Below are positions 37,057-45,032 of a stretch of 64,000 bases of DNA, piece after piece. Location: NCBI GenBank assembly GCA_947624015.1, contig CANQIA010000004.1:1-64000 (forward strand), given 5' to 3'. A program made the position numbers and the translations under genes. This stretch comes from an uncultured Clostridia bacterium (GTDB lineage Bacteria; Bacillota; Clostridia; Lachnospirales; CAG-274). Position 1 is the stretch's first letter. The number at the start of each line of letters is the position of its first letter. The notes beneath the pieces are model-generated. The model was not told the DNA's origin. It was given only the letters and a program-made list of their open reading frames with translations, and made no database searches.

Positions 37057-37338
37057 TTAAAAAATTTCTCTTTCCACGTTGTCTATTACGGCATCTGTAT
37101 TATTTTCTATATAATTAAGAACATTCTGTATTATTTCATCGGCATGTCTTACCTCGTTGGTAACACAGGCAAAGCCGATAACTATTGACTTGTGTATATC
37201 CTGCTTGTCTGTTTCCGCAATTGATACATTAAATTTATGCCTTGTTTTTTCTATTATGCTCTTTACCACCATTCTCTTTTCCTTAAGAGAATTTACCCAT
37301 TCGGCAGACATATATACAACGCAAGCACCGATAATCAT
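37057..37338 (-). CDS. DUF503 (YlxP-like) protein
   Basis: Small protein of 93 residues matching the DUF503/YlxP family: IIGACVVYMSAEWVNSLKEKRMVVKSIIEK at the N-terminus with the conserved SLKEKR, then FNVSIAETDKQDIHKSIVIGFACVTN. The fold is ferredoxin-like; the family is often near rbfA and infB, but not here. Function unknown, possibly linked to ribosome or RNA. GAGGAG precedes ATG 37338. It follows the unknown gene 37359-37883 by 20 bp. Confidence 0.88.
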   Translation of the reverse strand: MIIGACVVYMSAEWVNSLKEKRMVVKSIIEKTRHKFNVSIAETDKQDIHKSIVIGFACVTNEVRHADEIIQNVLNYIENNTDAVIDNVEREIF

Positions 37339-37358
37339 AATAATTCTCCTCTCGCAGA

Positions 37359-37883
37359 CTAATATCTATGATTGATATAGCTGTCGATCCTGGAACTGCA
37401 CACGCCTTCTGAAAAACAATTTTCATCCCTTAGCTTATTGAGTATCACTTCCGAGGTGGAATGAAGTATCATATTGTTATCCTCCAGCACTATTTCAAAA
37501 AGCTTGTTTTTAAGCTCCCTGCTCCTGACCTTTATAAAATAAGCGTGTACGTTCTTATAGTCCAGCAGCTTAAGTACCCTCATCGTGGCTTTATCCTTCA
37601 TATGATAGTAATAATCGCTTTCATTGTTGTAAAGTCTGTTGTACTCTCTGTCCGTATTGCTGTATCTGTTAGCTTCCATACGAGCATCCTTTGCCATGGC
37701 GTTATAATACTGATAATTAAAAAGCCCCTTATCGACCGTATCCACATTTTTAAAGGGTTCTATATTAAGGGACAGGACTGCGTCAAAATTTCTGTTAAGA
37801 TATTCCCTTTTGGTCATATCTCCCTTTATATATTGATCTATTAATGCCTGCCTGTAATTAAAATATTTCTGCAAAGCATTCAT
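37359..37883 (-). CDS. Conserved-looking hypothetical protein, 174 aa
   Basis: I do not recognise a family with certainty. The protein is soluble, 174 residues, with many Tyr and Asn (FNYQYYNAMAKDARMEANRYSNTDREYNRLYNNESDYYYH) and alternating charged helices. There is no signal peptide or metal motif. Ribosome binding site GAGGTG and ATG 37883 are convincing. Together with the DUF503 gene (20 bp downstream) it precedes tig-clpP-clpX and is transcribed in the same direction. Divergent from the unknown gene at 37962. Confidence 0.7.
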   Translation of the reverse strand: MNALQKYFNYRQALIDQYIKGDMTKREYLNRNFDAVLSLNIEPFKNVDTVDKGLFNYQYYNAMAKDARMEANRYSNTDREYNRLYNNESDYYYHMKDKATMRVLKLLDYKNVHAYFIKVRSRELKNKLFEIVLEDNNMILHSTSEVILNKLRDENCFSEGVCSSRIDSYINHRY

Positions 37884-37961
37884 ATCAACACCTCAATTCC
37901 AATATTTACATCTGGATTTTGATCCTCAGTTAAATTATAATCAGTATAAGGAGTGAATATA

Positions 37962-38354
37962 ATGAATTTCTACAATACATACAGCAACGAAATATGTCCC
38001 GCTCTCAGATCCTTGGATATACTCATAAAATCAAGCGAGGACAATATTGCCCCCGATAAAATATGCTCTTTGCTGAATATATCACATAATGAGATAAACA
38101 AGATCGTAAGGGCTAAGAATATAAAAAATATCTCCTCCGATTGTATACCCCTTATTATGCTCAACGGAAGCAGCTACATATGCAAGATATTCAGAAAATC
38201 CTTAAGCTACACCAAAAACAGCGTATATTCTCCCGAAGATATAGCTTACATATATTCCATAGACACAGGCAAGGTATTAAAAGCCTGTGATAAACTGCGT
38301 GTAACCGAGATAACGGAAGATATTTTGCCCAAGCTGTTTAAAAATATCAGTTGA
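37962..38354 (+). CDS. Hypothetical protein, 130 aa
   Basis: Unrecognised soluble protein. I start at ATG 37962, eight bases after AAGGAG, rather than a GTG nine bases upstream. Two similar helix-turn-helix-like segments can be seen: APDKICSLLNISHNEINKIV in the first half and SPEDIAYIYSIDTGKVLKAC in the second, which suggests a duplicated small DNA- or protein-binding fold; this is inference. A TATAAT lies 20 bp upstream at 37935-37940. Its last 8 bp overlap the convergent DJ-1-like gene. Confidence 0.7.
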   Translation: MNFYNTYSNEICPALRSLDILIKSSEDNIAPDKICSLLNISHNEINKIVRAKNIKNISSDCIPLIMLNGSSYICKIFRKSLSYTKNSVYSPEDIAYIYSIDTGKVLKACDKLRVTEITEDILPKLFKNIS

Positions 38355-38889
38355 GCAAAAGTCCCTCGGCAACGCTGTCGGCTTCTTTATCGCCCTTTAA
38401 CTCCCTGAGAAGCTCGATAGCAAATTCAAAAGCCGTACCGGGACCCTTTGACGTTATTATATTGCCGTCTTTTACAACTCTGTCTTCAAGCATTTCGGCG
38501 CCCTTGCACTGCTTTTCAAATCCGGGATAGCAGGTTGCCTTTCTGCCCTGCAATATTCCGTTTTCTCCAAGCACGCTGGGGGAAGCGCATATTGCCGTTA
38601 CATATTTGCCAAGCTCGTTGAACTTCTTACATACCGTAACAACATTTTTGTCCGCCATTAGATTATCCCTTCCGCCTAAGCCTCCGGGCAATACTACCAT
38701 TTCTGCCTTATCAAAATTTATATCCTGAAAGGTGCAGTCAGCCATAAAATCAATACCGTGGGCGCCCTTTACAACAAGGGAATCGGATATGGATACGCCC
38801 TTTACTTCAACATTGCCTCTCCTTAGCGTGTCTATTACTGACAGCGCCTCAATCTCTTCACATCCGTTTGCCAAAAATACGATTACCAT
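38347..38889 (-). CDS. DJ-1/PfpI family protein (ThiJ/YajL-like)
   Basis: Protein of 180 residues in the DJ-1/ThiJ superfamily. The N-terminal acidic residue region (LANGCEEIEALSVIDTLRRG), VVLPGG and the nucleophile elbow TAICASPSVLG with its conserved Cys (about residue 101) are present, followed by CYPGFE, SKGPGTAFEFAIELL. Members act as chaperones, glyoxalase-like or deglycase enzymes; the role here is unclear. ATG 38889 lies eight bases after GGAGG; a TTG two codons upstream is too close. It converges with the unknown gene 37962-38354. Confidence 0.92.
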   Translation of the reverse strand: MVIVFLANGCEEIEALSVIDTLRRGNVEVKGVSISDSLVVKGAHGIDFMADCTFQDINFDKAEMVVLPGGLGGRDNLMADKNVVTVCKKFNELGKYVTAICASPSVLGENGILQGRKATCYPGFEKQCKGAEMLEDRVVKDGNIITSKGPGTAFEFAIELLRELKGDKEADSVAEGLLLN

Positions 38890-38993
38890 ATACAAAACCT
38901 CCGTTATGTGCTAAACTATATTATATAAAACAACATTTATCTATCAAAAAGTATACCATATTACATCGTATAAAATCAAGTAGGAGGGCAATA

Positions 38994-39470
38994 ATGAACA
39001 AAGAAAATTACGAGATCGAAAGAAAATTTCTGGTAGAAAAAATACCCGAGGATCTGTCCGGATATCAAAGCCATAAAATAAAGCAAGCATATGTTTCCAC
39101 AGATCCCACAATAAGGATAAGGCAAAAGGACGACCTATTCATACTTACGGTAAAGGGAAGCGGTCTTATGAAAAAGCAGGAATACGAACTGGATATTACA
39201 AAGGAACAGTTTGACAAGCTGTGGAAAAAAACAGAGGGCGCTCCCATAGAAAAAACCAGATATATTATACCCTTAAACAATGATTTAAAAGCCGAACTGG
39301 ACATATATGAGGGATCTCTTGAAGGCTTTATGAATGTGGAGGTAGAGTTTTCATCTACAAAAGACGCTATATTATTCGATCCCCCGTCATGGTTCGGCAA
39401 GGAAGTGACACAAGACTACAGATACCGCAATTCCAATTTGGCAAAATTTGGTATTCCTAGAAATAATTAA
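38994..39470 (+). CDS. CYTH-domain protein (triphosphate tunnel enzyme)
   Basis: Protein of 158 residues starting at ATG 38994 after GGAGGG. The N-terminal [12 protein letters not shown] is the CYTH hallmark ExExK, and conserved basic and acidic residues recur ([50 protein letters not shown]), forming a metal-dependent triphosphate tunnel. Bacterial members usually hydrolyse inorganic triphosphate. It lies 115 bp before spo0A and is divergent from the DJ-1-like gene. Confidence 0.93.
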   Translation: MNKENYEIERKFLVEKIPEDLSGYQSHKIKQAYVSTDPTIRIRQKDDLFILTVKGSGLMKKQEYELDITKEQFDKLWKKTEGAPIEKTRYIIPLNNDLKAELDIYEGSLEGFMNVEVEFSSTKDAILFDPPSWFGKEVTQDYRYRNSNLAKFGIPRNN

Positions 39471-39480
39471 TAATTTCCTC

Positions 39481-39509
39481 TTGCATTTTCGAAATAAATA
39501 TACTATAAT
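39481..39509 (+). promoter_or_regulatory. Predicted promoter of spo0A
   Basis: TTGCAT (39481-39486), 17-base spacer, TATAAT (39504-39509), about 75 bp before the gene. The spacer contains TTTCGAA, one base off the 0A-box core TGTCGAA, so self-control is possible but unproven. Confidence 0.6.
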
Positions 39510-39585
39510 ATCCATATATGGTAAATCTTACCAATTACAAAGCAACCGCTATTTTTGTAATAATATTAAATTGGAGGTAATTATT

Positions 39586-40374
39586 TTGAAAAACGAGAAA
39601 CTTAAGGTATTGATCGCCGATGATAACAAAGATTTCTGTGATTGTTTAAGCAACTATATAAGCAAGCAGGAGGATATGGAGATCGTATCTCTTGCCTATG
39701 ACGGAGAAGAGGCATACAATAAGATCGTAAAGGATAATCCCGATATCGCACTTATAGACGGAATAATGCCCAAGCTTGACGGAATAGGCGTTTTGGAAAG
39801 GCTTCACAAGGAAAACAAGGGCAAAAATACAATGTGTATAATGCTTACAGCCATTACCGGGGAGCAGATAACTCAAAAAGCATTTACACTAGGTGCAAAA
39901 TATTATATTGCAAAGCCCTTTGATATGGAACTGCTCGTATCAAGGATCCGTCAGCTTAAGGAACCCATTACCAAAAAGGGCGTACTTAATACAGGAGTAT
40001 GCTACAGCAGACAAAGCGACATAGATCTTGAAACAAGAGTTACCAATATACTGCACGAGGTAGGCGTTCCTGCCCATATAAGAGGATATCACTATATGCG
40101 AGAAGCAATAATAATGGCGATCAACGATATAGATGTACTCAACTATATTACCAAGGAATTATATCCTGCTATTGCAAAGAAATGCAATACAACGCCAAGC
40201 AGAGTTGAAAGAGCTATAAGGCACGCCATAGAGGTAGCATGGAGCAGAGGTAAGGTAGACGCAATAGATTCCCTTTTCGGCTATACTGTCTCCAACAACA
40301 AGGGCAAGCCTACAAACAGCGAATTTATAGCGCTTATAGCCGACAGATTAAGGCTTGAACTTAAGGCGTCATAA
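39586..40374 (+). CDS. spo0A: Sporulation master regulator Spo0A
   Basis: Response regulator that commits the cell to sporulation. About 262 residues from TTG 39586, which follows GGAGGTAATTATT; the open frame extends upstream but without family sequence. The receiver domain has LIADDNKDF (acidic pocket), phospho-acceptor Asp58 in [18 protein letters not shown] and the Lys of YIAKPFD. The C-terminal DNA-binding domain is highly conserved: [40 protein letters not shown] and [21 protein letters not shown]. It has its own promoter and a strong terminator. No spoIVB precedes it, unlike many Firmicutes. Confidence 0.98.
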   Translation: MKNEKLKVLIADDNKDFCDCLSNYISKQEDMEIVSLAYDGEEAYNKIVKDNPDIALIDGIMPKLDGIGVLERLHKENKGKNTMCIMLTAITGEQITQKAFTLGAKYYIAKPFDMELLVSRIRQLKEPITKKGVLNTGVCYSRQSDIDLETRVTNILHEVGVPAHIRGYHYMREAIIMAINDIDVLNYITKELYPAIAKKCNTTPSRVERAIRHAIEVAWSRGKVDAIDSLFGYTVSNNKGKPTNSEFIALIADRLRLELKAS

Positions 40375-40382
40375 ATATAAAT

Positions 40383-40422
40383 GGTATTCCGTAGCGTTTT
40401 TAAATACGGAATACCGTTTTTT
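40383..40422 (+). terminator. Terminator of spo0A
   Basis: Perfect 11-bp stem GGTATTCCGTA/TACGGAATACC with an 11-nt loop, followed by GTTTTTTATTT, 8 bp after the stop. Confidence 0.85.
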
Positions 40423-40492
40423 ATTTAAAAAAGAGTAGATTTTTTATTTTTTTTGTAGTATACTTGTTTTAATACATATATGGAGGTTTATC

Positions 40493-41842
40493 ATGAAAAG
40501 AATTATAGCAGCTACTCTTGCGTCGGTCATGACGATTTCAAATGTATTTGCAAAGGATATTACCGTTACCCTTAACGGAAAGGATGTTGAATTTGCCAAT
40601 CAGTCCCCTGTTATAGTTGACGGAAGGACACTTATACCCCTAAGAGGTGTTTTTGAAAAGCTGGGATACACCGTAGAATGGAACGGCGATACTAAAACAG
40701 CCTCTCTTTCCGGGAATAATAAAAATATTGATGTGACCGCAGGCAGCAGTATAATGACAGTTGACAAAAGCAACAATGTGCCCCTTGATGTACCCGCACA
40801 GATAATAAACGGGTCAATGATGCTGCCCTTAAGAGCTATCGGCGAAGCATCGGGGCTTGTTGTGGAATGGAACAGCGACAGCAAAACCGTTGCTATCGGC
40901 ACGGGAGCAAATGATACAGAATCTCCAAAAGAGGATAAAACTGTAAGCAAAATAAGCGAGGATACCGCTGAATATGCCGAAGTTTGCGAATTCTTGTTTA
41001 CAACATCTTCCGCATTATCCGGCATTACCGATGCCATTACATTCAATATTATAACTGCGGCAATACAAGGCAGCATAACCAACGAAATGTTTGAAAATAT
41101 ACATAAAGATATGGAGCTTTATATATCCATACTGAATATGCTCTCGCCCAAAAATGAAAACGAGAAAAAAATAAAAGAGCTTGCGCTGAATACTGCCGAT
41201 ATTTTCAGCGAAGAGCTTAAAATTATGGAGCTGGTAAATTCAGGCAGCGTCACGGACGAGAGTGCAGAAAAGATGATAGACGAAAATTCCGAAAAAATGA
41301 CTAAAACCGCCCATCAGCTTGATTCTGCCATAAATCAGTATTCTCACATAGCAGAAGGCTTTTATCTTGAAAATTTTGACACAGGTATTCTGAACGATGA
41401 GGATACTGAAAGACTCGGCGAGCTTATTGATAAACTTGTTGAAGCTGACAATGCGAATTTATCAGAGGTTGCTTCTACAGAGCTATCCCTCGAAGCGATA
41501 TTCAAAAGTCCCCTCCACTATGCAAAGGATATGCGAGAAAATGCAAAAGCAAGAGATAAAGCTTTTTCAAATATAGAGGTTGACTCCGATTTTAAAAACC
41601 GTGTTGAAGTACTTTTATGTGCAAACGGTATGCTTGAAAAAGCGGCTGATGTTCTGGAAAAATACAATAATAAACAATTAAGCGAGGATAAAGCTGAATT
41701 TCTGCTTGACTTATATCTTATTCTGTACGACAATTTTAATATGGACGGCGCAGACGGAATGTTAAAGCCTATGGTAGCACTGACTCCGTTGGAATATGAT
41801 ATATCTGATTTCGGCTTTGACAAGACCTTGGACAAGGCCTAA
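40493..41842 (+). CDS. Secreted protein with copper-amine-oxidase-N-like domain
   Basis: Exported protein of 449 residues. Signal peptide 1-20 (IIAATLASVMTISNVFA, cut after Ala). Residues 22-140 form a copper-amine-oxidase-N-like domain with the two typical repeats GRTLIPLRGVFEKLGYTVEW and GSMMLPLRAIGEASGLVVEW; despite the name no copper site is implied. The remaining 300 residues are helical and charged, with no family I recognise. Such domains are common on clostridial cell-surface proteins; the glycosidase at 18.4-20.0 kb has one too. GGAGG precedes ATG 40493. Single-gene unit between spo0A and a bidirectional terminator. Confidence 0.82.
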   Translation: MKRIIAATLASVMTISNVFAKDITVTLNGKDVEFANQSPVIVDGRTLIPLRGVFEKLGYTVEWNGDTKTASLSGNNKNIDVTAGSSIMTVDKSNNVPLDVPAQIINGSMMLPLRAIGEASGLVVEWNSDSKTVAIGTGANDTESPKEDKTVSKISEDTAEYAEVCEFLFTTSSALSGITDAITFNIITAAIQGSITNEMFENIHKDMELYISILNMLSPKNENEKKIKELALNTADIFSEELKIMELVNSGSVTDESAEKMIDENSEKMTKTAHQLDSAINQYSHIAEGFYLENFDTGILNDEDTERLGELIDKLVEADNANLSEVASTELSLEAIFKSPLHYAKDMRENAKARDKAFSNIEVDSDFKNRVEVLLCANGMLEKAADVLEKYNNKQLSEDKAEFLLDLYLILYDNFNMDGADGMLKPMVALTPLEYDISDFGFDKTLDKA

Positions 41843-41889
41843 TAATAAGCGGCATAAAGTCCCTTTGACATATAGTTAAAAAATCACTT

Positions 41890-41930
41890 CATTAAAATAA
41901 GCCAAGGTTTTTACTTGGCTTATTTTAATG
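41890..41930. terminator. Bidirectional terminator
   Basis: Perfect 17-bp stem CATTAAAATAAGCCAAG and its complement around a 7-nt loop, between the convergent secreted-protein gene and pmbA. A/T-rich flanks give T-runs in both directions. Confidence 0.8.
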
Positions 41931-41970
41931 CTGCAATATCTGCATAAAGTAAGTATGGTCGCCGCTTTTG

Positions 41971-43308
41971 TTATTGTCCCGAAACCTCTATATTTTTAAT
42001 ATATACAGAAGGCGAACCTATGGCGGAGGAATTGAATTTAATATCTGAGCAAACGGTATCTATATTTTTAAGCACTTCATAGAAATTGCCAGCTATTGTT
42101 ATCTGATCGACCGGTCTTGTTATTTTGCCATTCTCTATAAGAAAGCCCTCGGCAGCCAATGAAAAATCTCCGGAAATACCGTTTGCGCCCGAATGAAGTC
42201 CTGCCACATCGTTTATATATATACCGTAGTCGATATTGTCTATTACATCCTCAACGCTTTTATCTCCCTTTTCTATATAGAAGTTGGTGGGAGCAGTGCT
42301 TACTGCAGATCTGAAGCTTCCCTTGAAGCCGTTTCCCGTAGAGCTTACGCCGTCAACATTTGCAGATTTAAGATTATAGAGATATGTCTTTAAAACACCC
42401 TTTTCCACAACTGTTTTTTTACGGGAGGCAACACCCTCGCCGTCAAACGCCGTAGTCGCATATCCGCCCGGCATAAGCGGATCGTCTGTGATCGTAACTG
42501 TGTCGGAGGCTATTTGTGTACCTATCTTGTCCTTTAAAAGCGAAAAGCCCTTCTGTACATTTTCGGCATAAAAGCTTTCTGTAAAGCATTGGAAAATATC
42601 GGCAAATATTTCATTTTCTATTATGGCTTTCATACCGCCGCTTTTTATACTTTCCGAATTCAAAGCTGAGATAGCCTTTTTGCAGGCTGTTTCGGACAGC
42701 TTTTTGGGATCAAGACTATCCATATCACTGCCTATCCATATTTCGCCCTTTTCCTTTGCTTCGCCATTTTCCTCAGCCATTACCTCTACATATGCAAGTA
42801 TGTGATTTTCTCTTTCGCTTACTTCAAGTCCCTCAGTATTACATATATACACATAGTTATCGCCGCTTGCGACCATGGATCTGTTGACGGTTATCCTGCT
42901 GTCATACTCCCTTGCATACCTTTCAATATCAAGAGCCGTCTGTATTTTTTCCTCGGCTGTAATATCCTCAAGAGCGGCATTATACACATTTACAGCGGGA
43001 TATTCCTTATCCCCCTCATATATGAATTCCTTATCCTTTATTGTTATTACCTCGGCATTTTCCTTGGCGCTTTTTACCGCCATGTGGGCATCTATATCCG
43101 GATCCTCGCTGAAATAATAACCCATATTCCCCTTGTAAAGTCCTCTGAAGCAAAATCCGCCGTTTTCGCTGCTCTGGTACTTTTCAATATTTCCCTTATA
43201 TACGCTTACGTTAAGGGAGCTGCCTGACTGATAATATATCTCGCAGCTTTCAAAACCCTCATTTTTTGCGCTTTCAAACAATCTGTCCTTTAAAACCTTT
43301 ATATCCAT
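41971..43308 (-). CDS. TldD/PmbA family protein, PmbA (TldE)-like
   Basis: Partner subunit of a TldD-type heterodimeric metalloprotease that unfolds and trims small peptides, known for microcin B17 maturation and CcdA degradation. About 445 residues. It lacks the HExxxH zinc motif, as expected for the PmbA/TldE subunit, and has SAKNEGFESCEIYYQSGSSLNV near the N-terminus, GVASRKKTVVEKGVLKTYLYN and the ISGDFSLAAEGFLIENGKI C-terminal signature. I start at ATG 43308, which overlaps the tldD stop by one base (TAATG); the reading frame before it lies inside tldD. Confidence 0.93.
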   Translation of the reverse strand: MDIKVLKDRLFESAKNEGFESCEIYYQSGSSLNVSVYKGNIEKYQSSENGGFCFRGLYKGNMGYYFSEDPDIDAHMAVKSAKENAEVITIKDKEFIYEGDKEYPAVNVYNAALEDITAEEKIQTALDIERYAREYDSRITVNRSMVASGDNYVYICNTEGLEVSERENHILAYVEVMAEENGEAKEKGEIWIGSDMDSLDPKKLSETACKKAISALNSESIKSGGMKAIIENEIFADIFQCFTESFYAENVQKGFSLLKDKIGTQIASDTVTITDDPLMPGGYATTAFDGEGVASRKKTVVEKGVLKTYLYNLKSANVDGVSSTGNGFKGSFRSAVSTAPTNFYIEKGDKSVEDVIDNIDYGIYINDVAGLHSGANGISGDFSLAAEGFLIENGKITRPVDQITIAGNFYEVLKNIDTVCSDIKFNSSAIGSPSVYIKNIEVSGQ

Positions 43309-44690
43309 TATCCTCTGCCTCCCACTGTTATATCCTGTACTCTCAGCATAGGCTGACCAACGCATACGGGTATTGAACCGCTTGAGGCTCCGCACATACC
43401 CTGAGCAAGAGCAAGATCATCGGATACCATATCTATATTTTTAAGGACAACGGAGCCCTTGCCTATAAGCGTTGCTCCCCTTACAGGCTCGCATATTTTA
43501 CCGTTTCTTATTATATACGCTTCGTTTACGGCAAAATTAAAGTCGCCACTTGCAGGGTTGACAGAACCGCCGCCCATATATTTTGCATAGAGACCGTATT
43601 CCGTATTTGCGATAATATCTTCCCTTTTATCTGTGCCTGCCGCTATATATGTGTTCGTCATTCTGGAAACAGGCACTATTTTATAACTTTCTCTGCGGGA
43701 GTTTCCCGTAGGCGCCATACCTATGATACCTCCGTTATAACGGTCTGTCATATAGCTTTTCAATACTCCCTTTTCTATAAGCACGTTTTTTCTGCTCGGT
43801 GTACCTTCATCATCGATATTTATACTGCCCCAGCTATTTGGTATCGTTCCGTCGTCTATTGCCGTTACCTTATCTGAGGCGATCTTTTCGCCCAGCTTGT
43901 CGGTAAATACACTCGCCCTCTTGCTTATGGCAGTTGCTTCAAGCCCATGTCCGCATGCCTCATGGAATATAACGCCGCCAAAGCCGTTATCCATTACTAC
44001 AGGCATTTTGCCGCTTGGACAGTTATCCGCCTTAAGCATTGTAACGGCGCAGCGTGCCGCCTCGTCGGCAATGGCTTTTATATCCGTGTTTTCGCAAAAC
44101 TCAAAGCCCTGTAATGCGCCGGGACCGAAATACCCTGTCTGCTTTTCGCTTTCGTTTGATGCTACGGCAGATACGGATATCCTTGTCCTTACCCTTCTGT
44201 CCTCTGCCCATAAGCCCTCCGTATTGGCAATAAGCACATCCTGAACGGAATCCAGATAGGACAAACCGGTCTGGGTTATAAGGCTGTCATAAGCAATGGC
44301 TCTGCTGTGTCCCTCCATAAGGAAATCAACTATCCTTTTCTTCTCAACAGTATCGGGCATTATTATAACAGGGTGGGCATTGCTTACCTCAAGCCTGTTG
44401 AATACGGTAATATTATGCTTGGTATCCCCTTTTATGGCTGCTGCGCCTTCCCTCGCTATTTTTATAAGGTTATCATATGTCATATTGTTGGTATATACAT
44501 ATATTACCCTTTCCTTATTGATTATCCTTATACCGCAGCCTTTATCTGTACCTGAGTTGGCTCTTTCCACAATACCGTTTGTAATGCCTATGTTGTTCCT
44601 GCTGTTATTTTCCGCAAAAAGCTCGGCAAATTCCGCGCCTGTGGACACTGCCGCTTCAAGTACGGCTTGCGCCGTTTTTACATTGATCAT
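43308..44690 (-). CDS. TldD family metalloprotease subunit
   Basis: Catalytic subunit of the TldD/TldE pair, about 460 residues from ATG 44690 (AAGGAG upstream). The zinc motif HEACGHGLEAT (HExxxH) is intact, along with the family segments GVIFHEACGH, IDDEGTPSRKNVLIEKGVLKSYM, GMAPTGNSRRES and NPASGDFNFAVNEAYIIRNGKI. Such enzymes cut leader or unfolded peptides threaded into a closed chamber. No RiPP precursor or modification gene is visible nearby, so a general peptide-turnover role is as likely. Confidence 0.95.
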   Translation of the reverse strand: MINVKTAQAVLEAAVSTGAEFAELFAENNSRNNIGITNGIVERANSGTDKGCGIRIINKERVIYVYTNNMTYDNLIKIAREGAAAIKGDTKHNITVFNRLEVSNAHPVIIMPDTVEKKRIVDFLMEGHSRAIAYDSLITQTGLSYLDSVQDVLIANTEGLWAEDRRVRTRISVSAVASNESEKQTGYFGPGALQGFEFCENTDIKAIADEAARCAVTMLKADNCPSGKMPVVMDNGFGGVIFHEACGHGLEATAISKRASVFTDKLGEKIASDKVTAIDDGTIPNSWGSINIDDEGTPSRKNVLIEKGVLKSYMTDRYNGGIIGMAPTGNSRRESYKIVPVSRMTNTYIAAGTDKREDIIANTEYGLYAKYMGGGSVNPASGDFNFAVNEAYIIRNGKICEPVRGATLIGKGSVVLKNIDMVSDDLALAQGMCGASSGSIPVCVGQPMLRVQDITVGGRG

Positions 44691-44738
44691 GTCGGATGCT
44701 CCTTTTTTAATTAATTTTATGTTTATATAAAATTTTAC

Positions 44739-44767
44739 TTGAAAATATATAAATAATGGTATACAAT
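44739..44767 (+). promoter_or_regulatory. Predicted promoter of the ferredoxin gene
   Basis: TTGAAA (44739-44744), 17-base spacer, TACAAT (44762-44767), about 50 bp before the gene. Confidence 0.55.
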
Positions 44768-44815
44768 GGATGTAGGTAAGAGTATTCTTACACAAATAAA
44801 ATGGAGGTGCTTATT

Positions 44816-44983
44816 ATGGCATATAAGATCAGTGACGACTGCATTAGCTGTGGCGCTTGTGCAGCAGATTGTCCCGTAGGCGCAATTTCCGAAGGCGACG
44901 GCAAGTACGTTATCGACGAGAGCGCTTGTATCGACTGTGGCGCTTGTGCAGGTACTTGTCCTGTAGGTGCTCCTCAGGCTTAA
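44816..44983 (+). CDS. Clostridial-type 2[4Fe-4S] ferredoxin
   Basis: Low-potential electron carrier of 55 residues. It contains two identical cluster motifs, CISCGACAADCP and CIDCGACAGTCP (CxxCxxCxxxCP), spaced as in clostridial ferredoxins, and shows internal twofold symmetry (CPVGAISEG and CPVGAPQA). I start at ATG 44816, after GGAGGTG; an upstream ATG overlaps that site. It is a single-gene unit with its own promoter and terminator, consistent with abundant expression as a general partner of fermentative oxidoreductases and of radical-SAM enzymes such as NrdG. Confidence 0.97.
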   Translation: MAYKISDDCISCGACAADCPVGAISEGDGKYVIDESACIDCGACAGTCPVGAPQA

Positions 44984-44994
44984 TTTACTTAGAT

Positions 44995-45023
44995 AAAAAG
45001 ACCTGTTTGTCAGGTCTTTTTTT
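44995..45023. terminator. Bidirectional terminator between ferredoxin and dnaB
   Basis: Stem AAAAAGACCTG/CAGGTCTTTTT with a 5-nt loop and T-runs on both strands; it serves the ferredoxin gene and the converging gdpP-rplI-dnaB operon. Confidence 0.85.
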
Positions 45024-45032
45024 CATTCTTAT

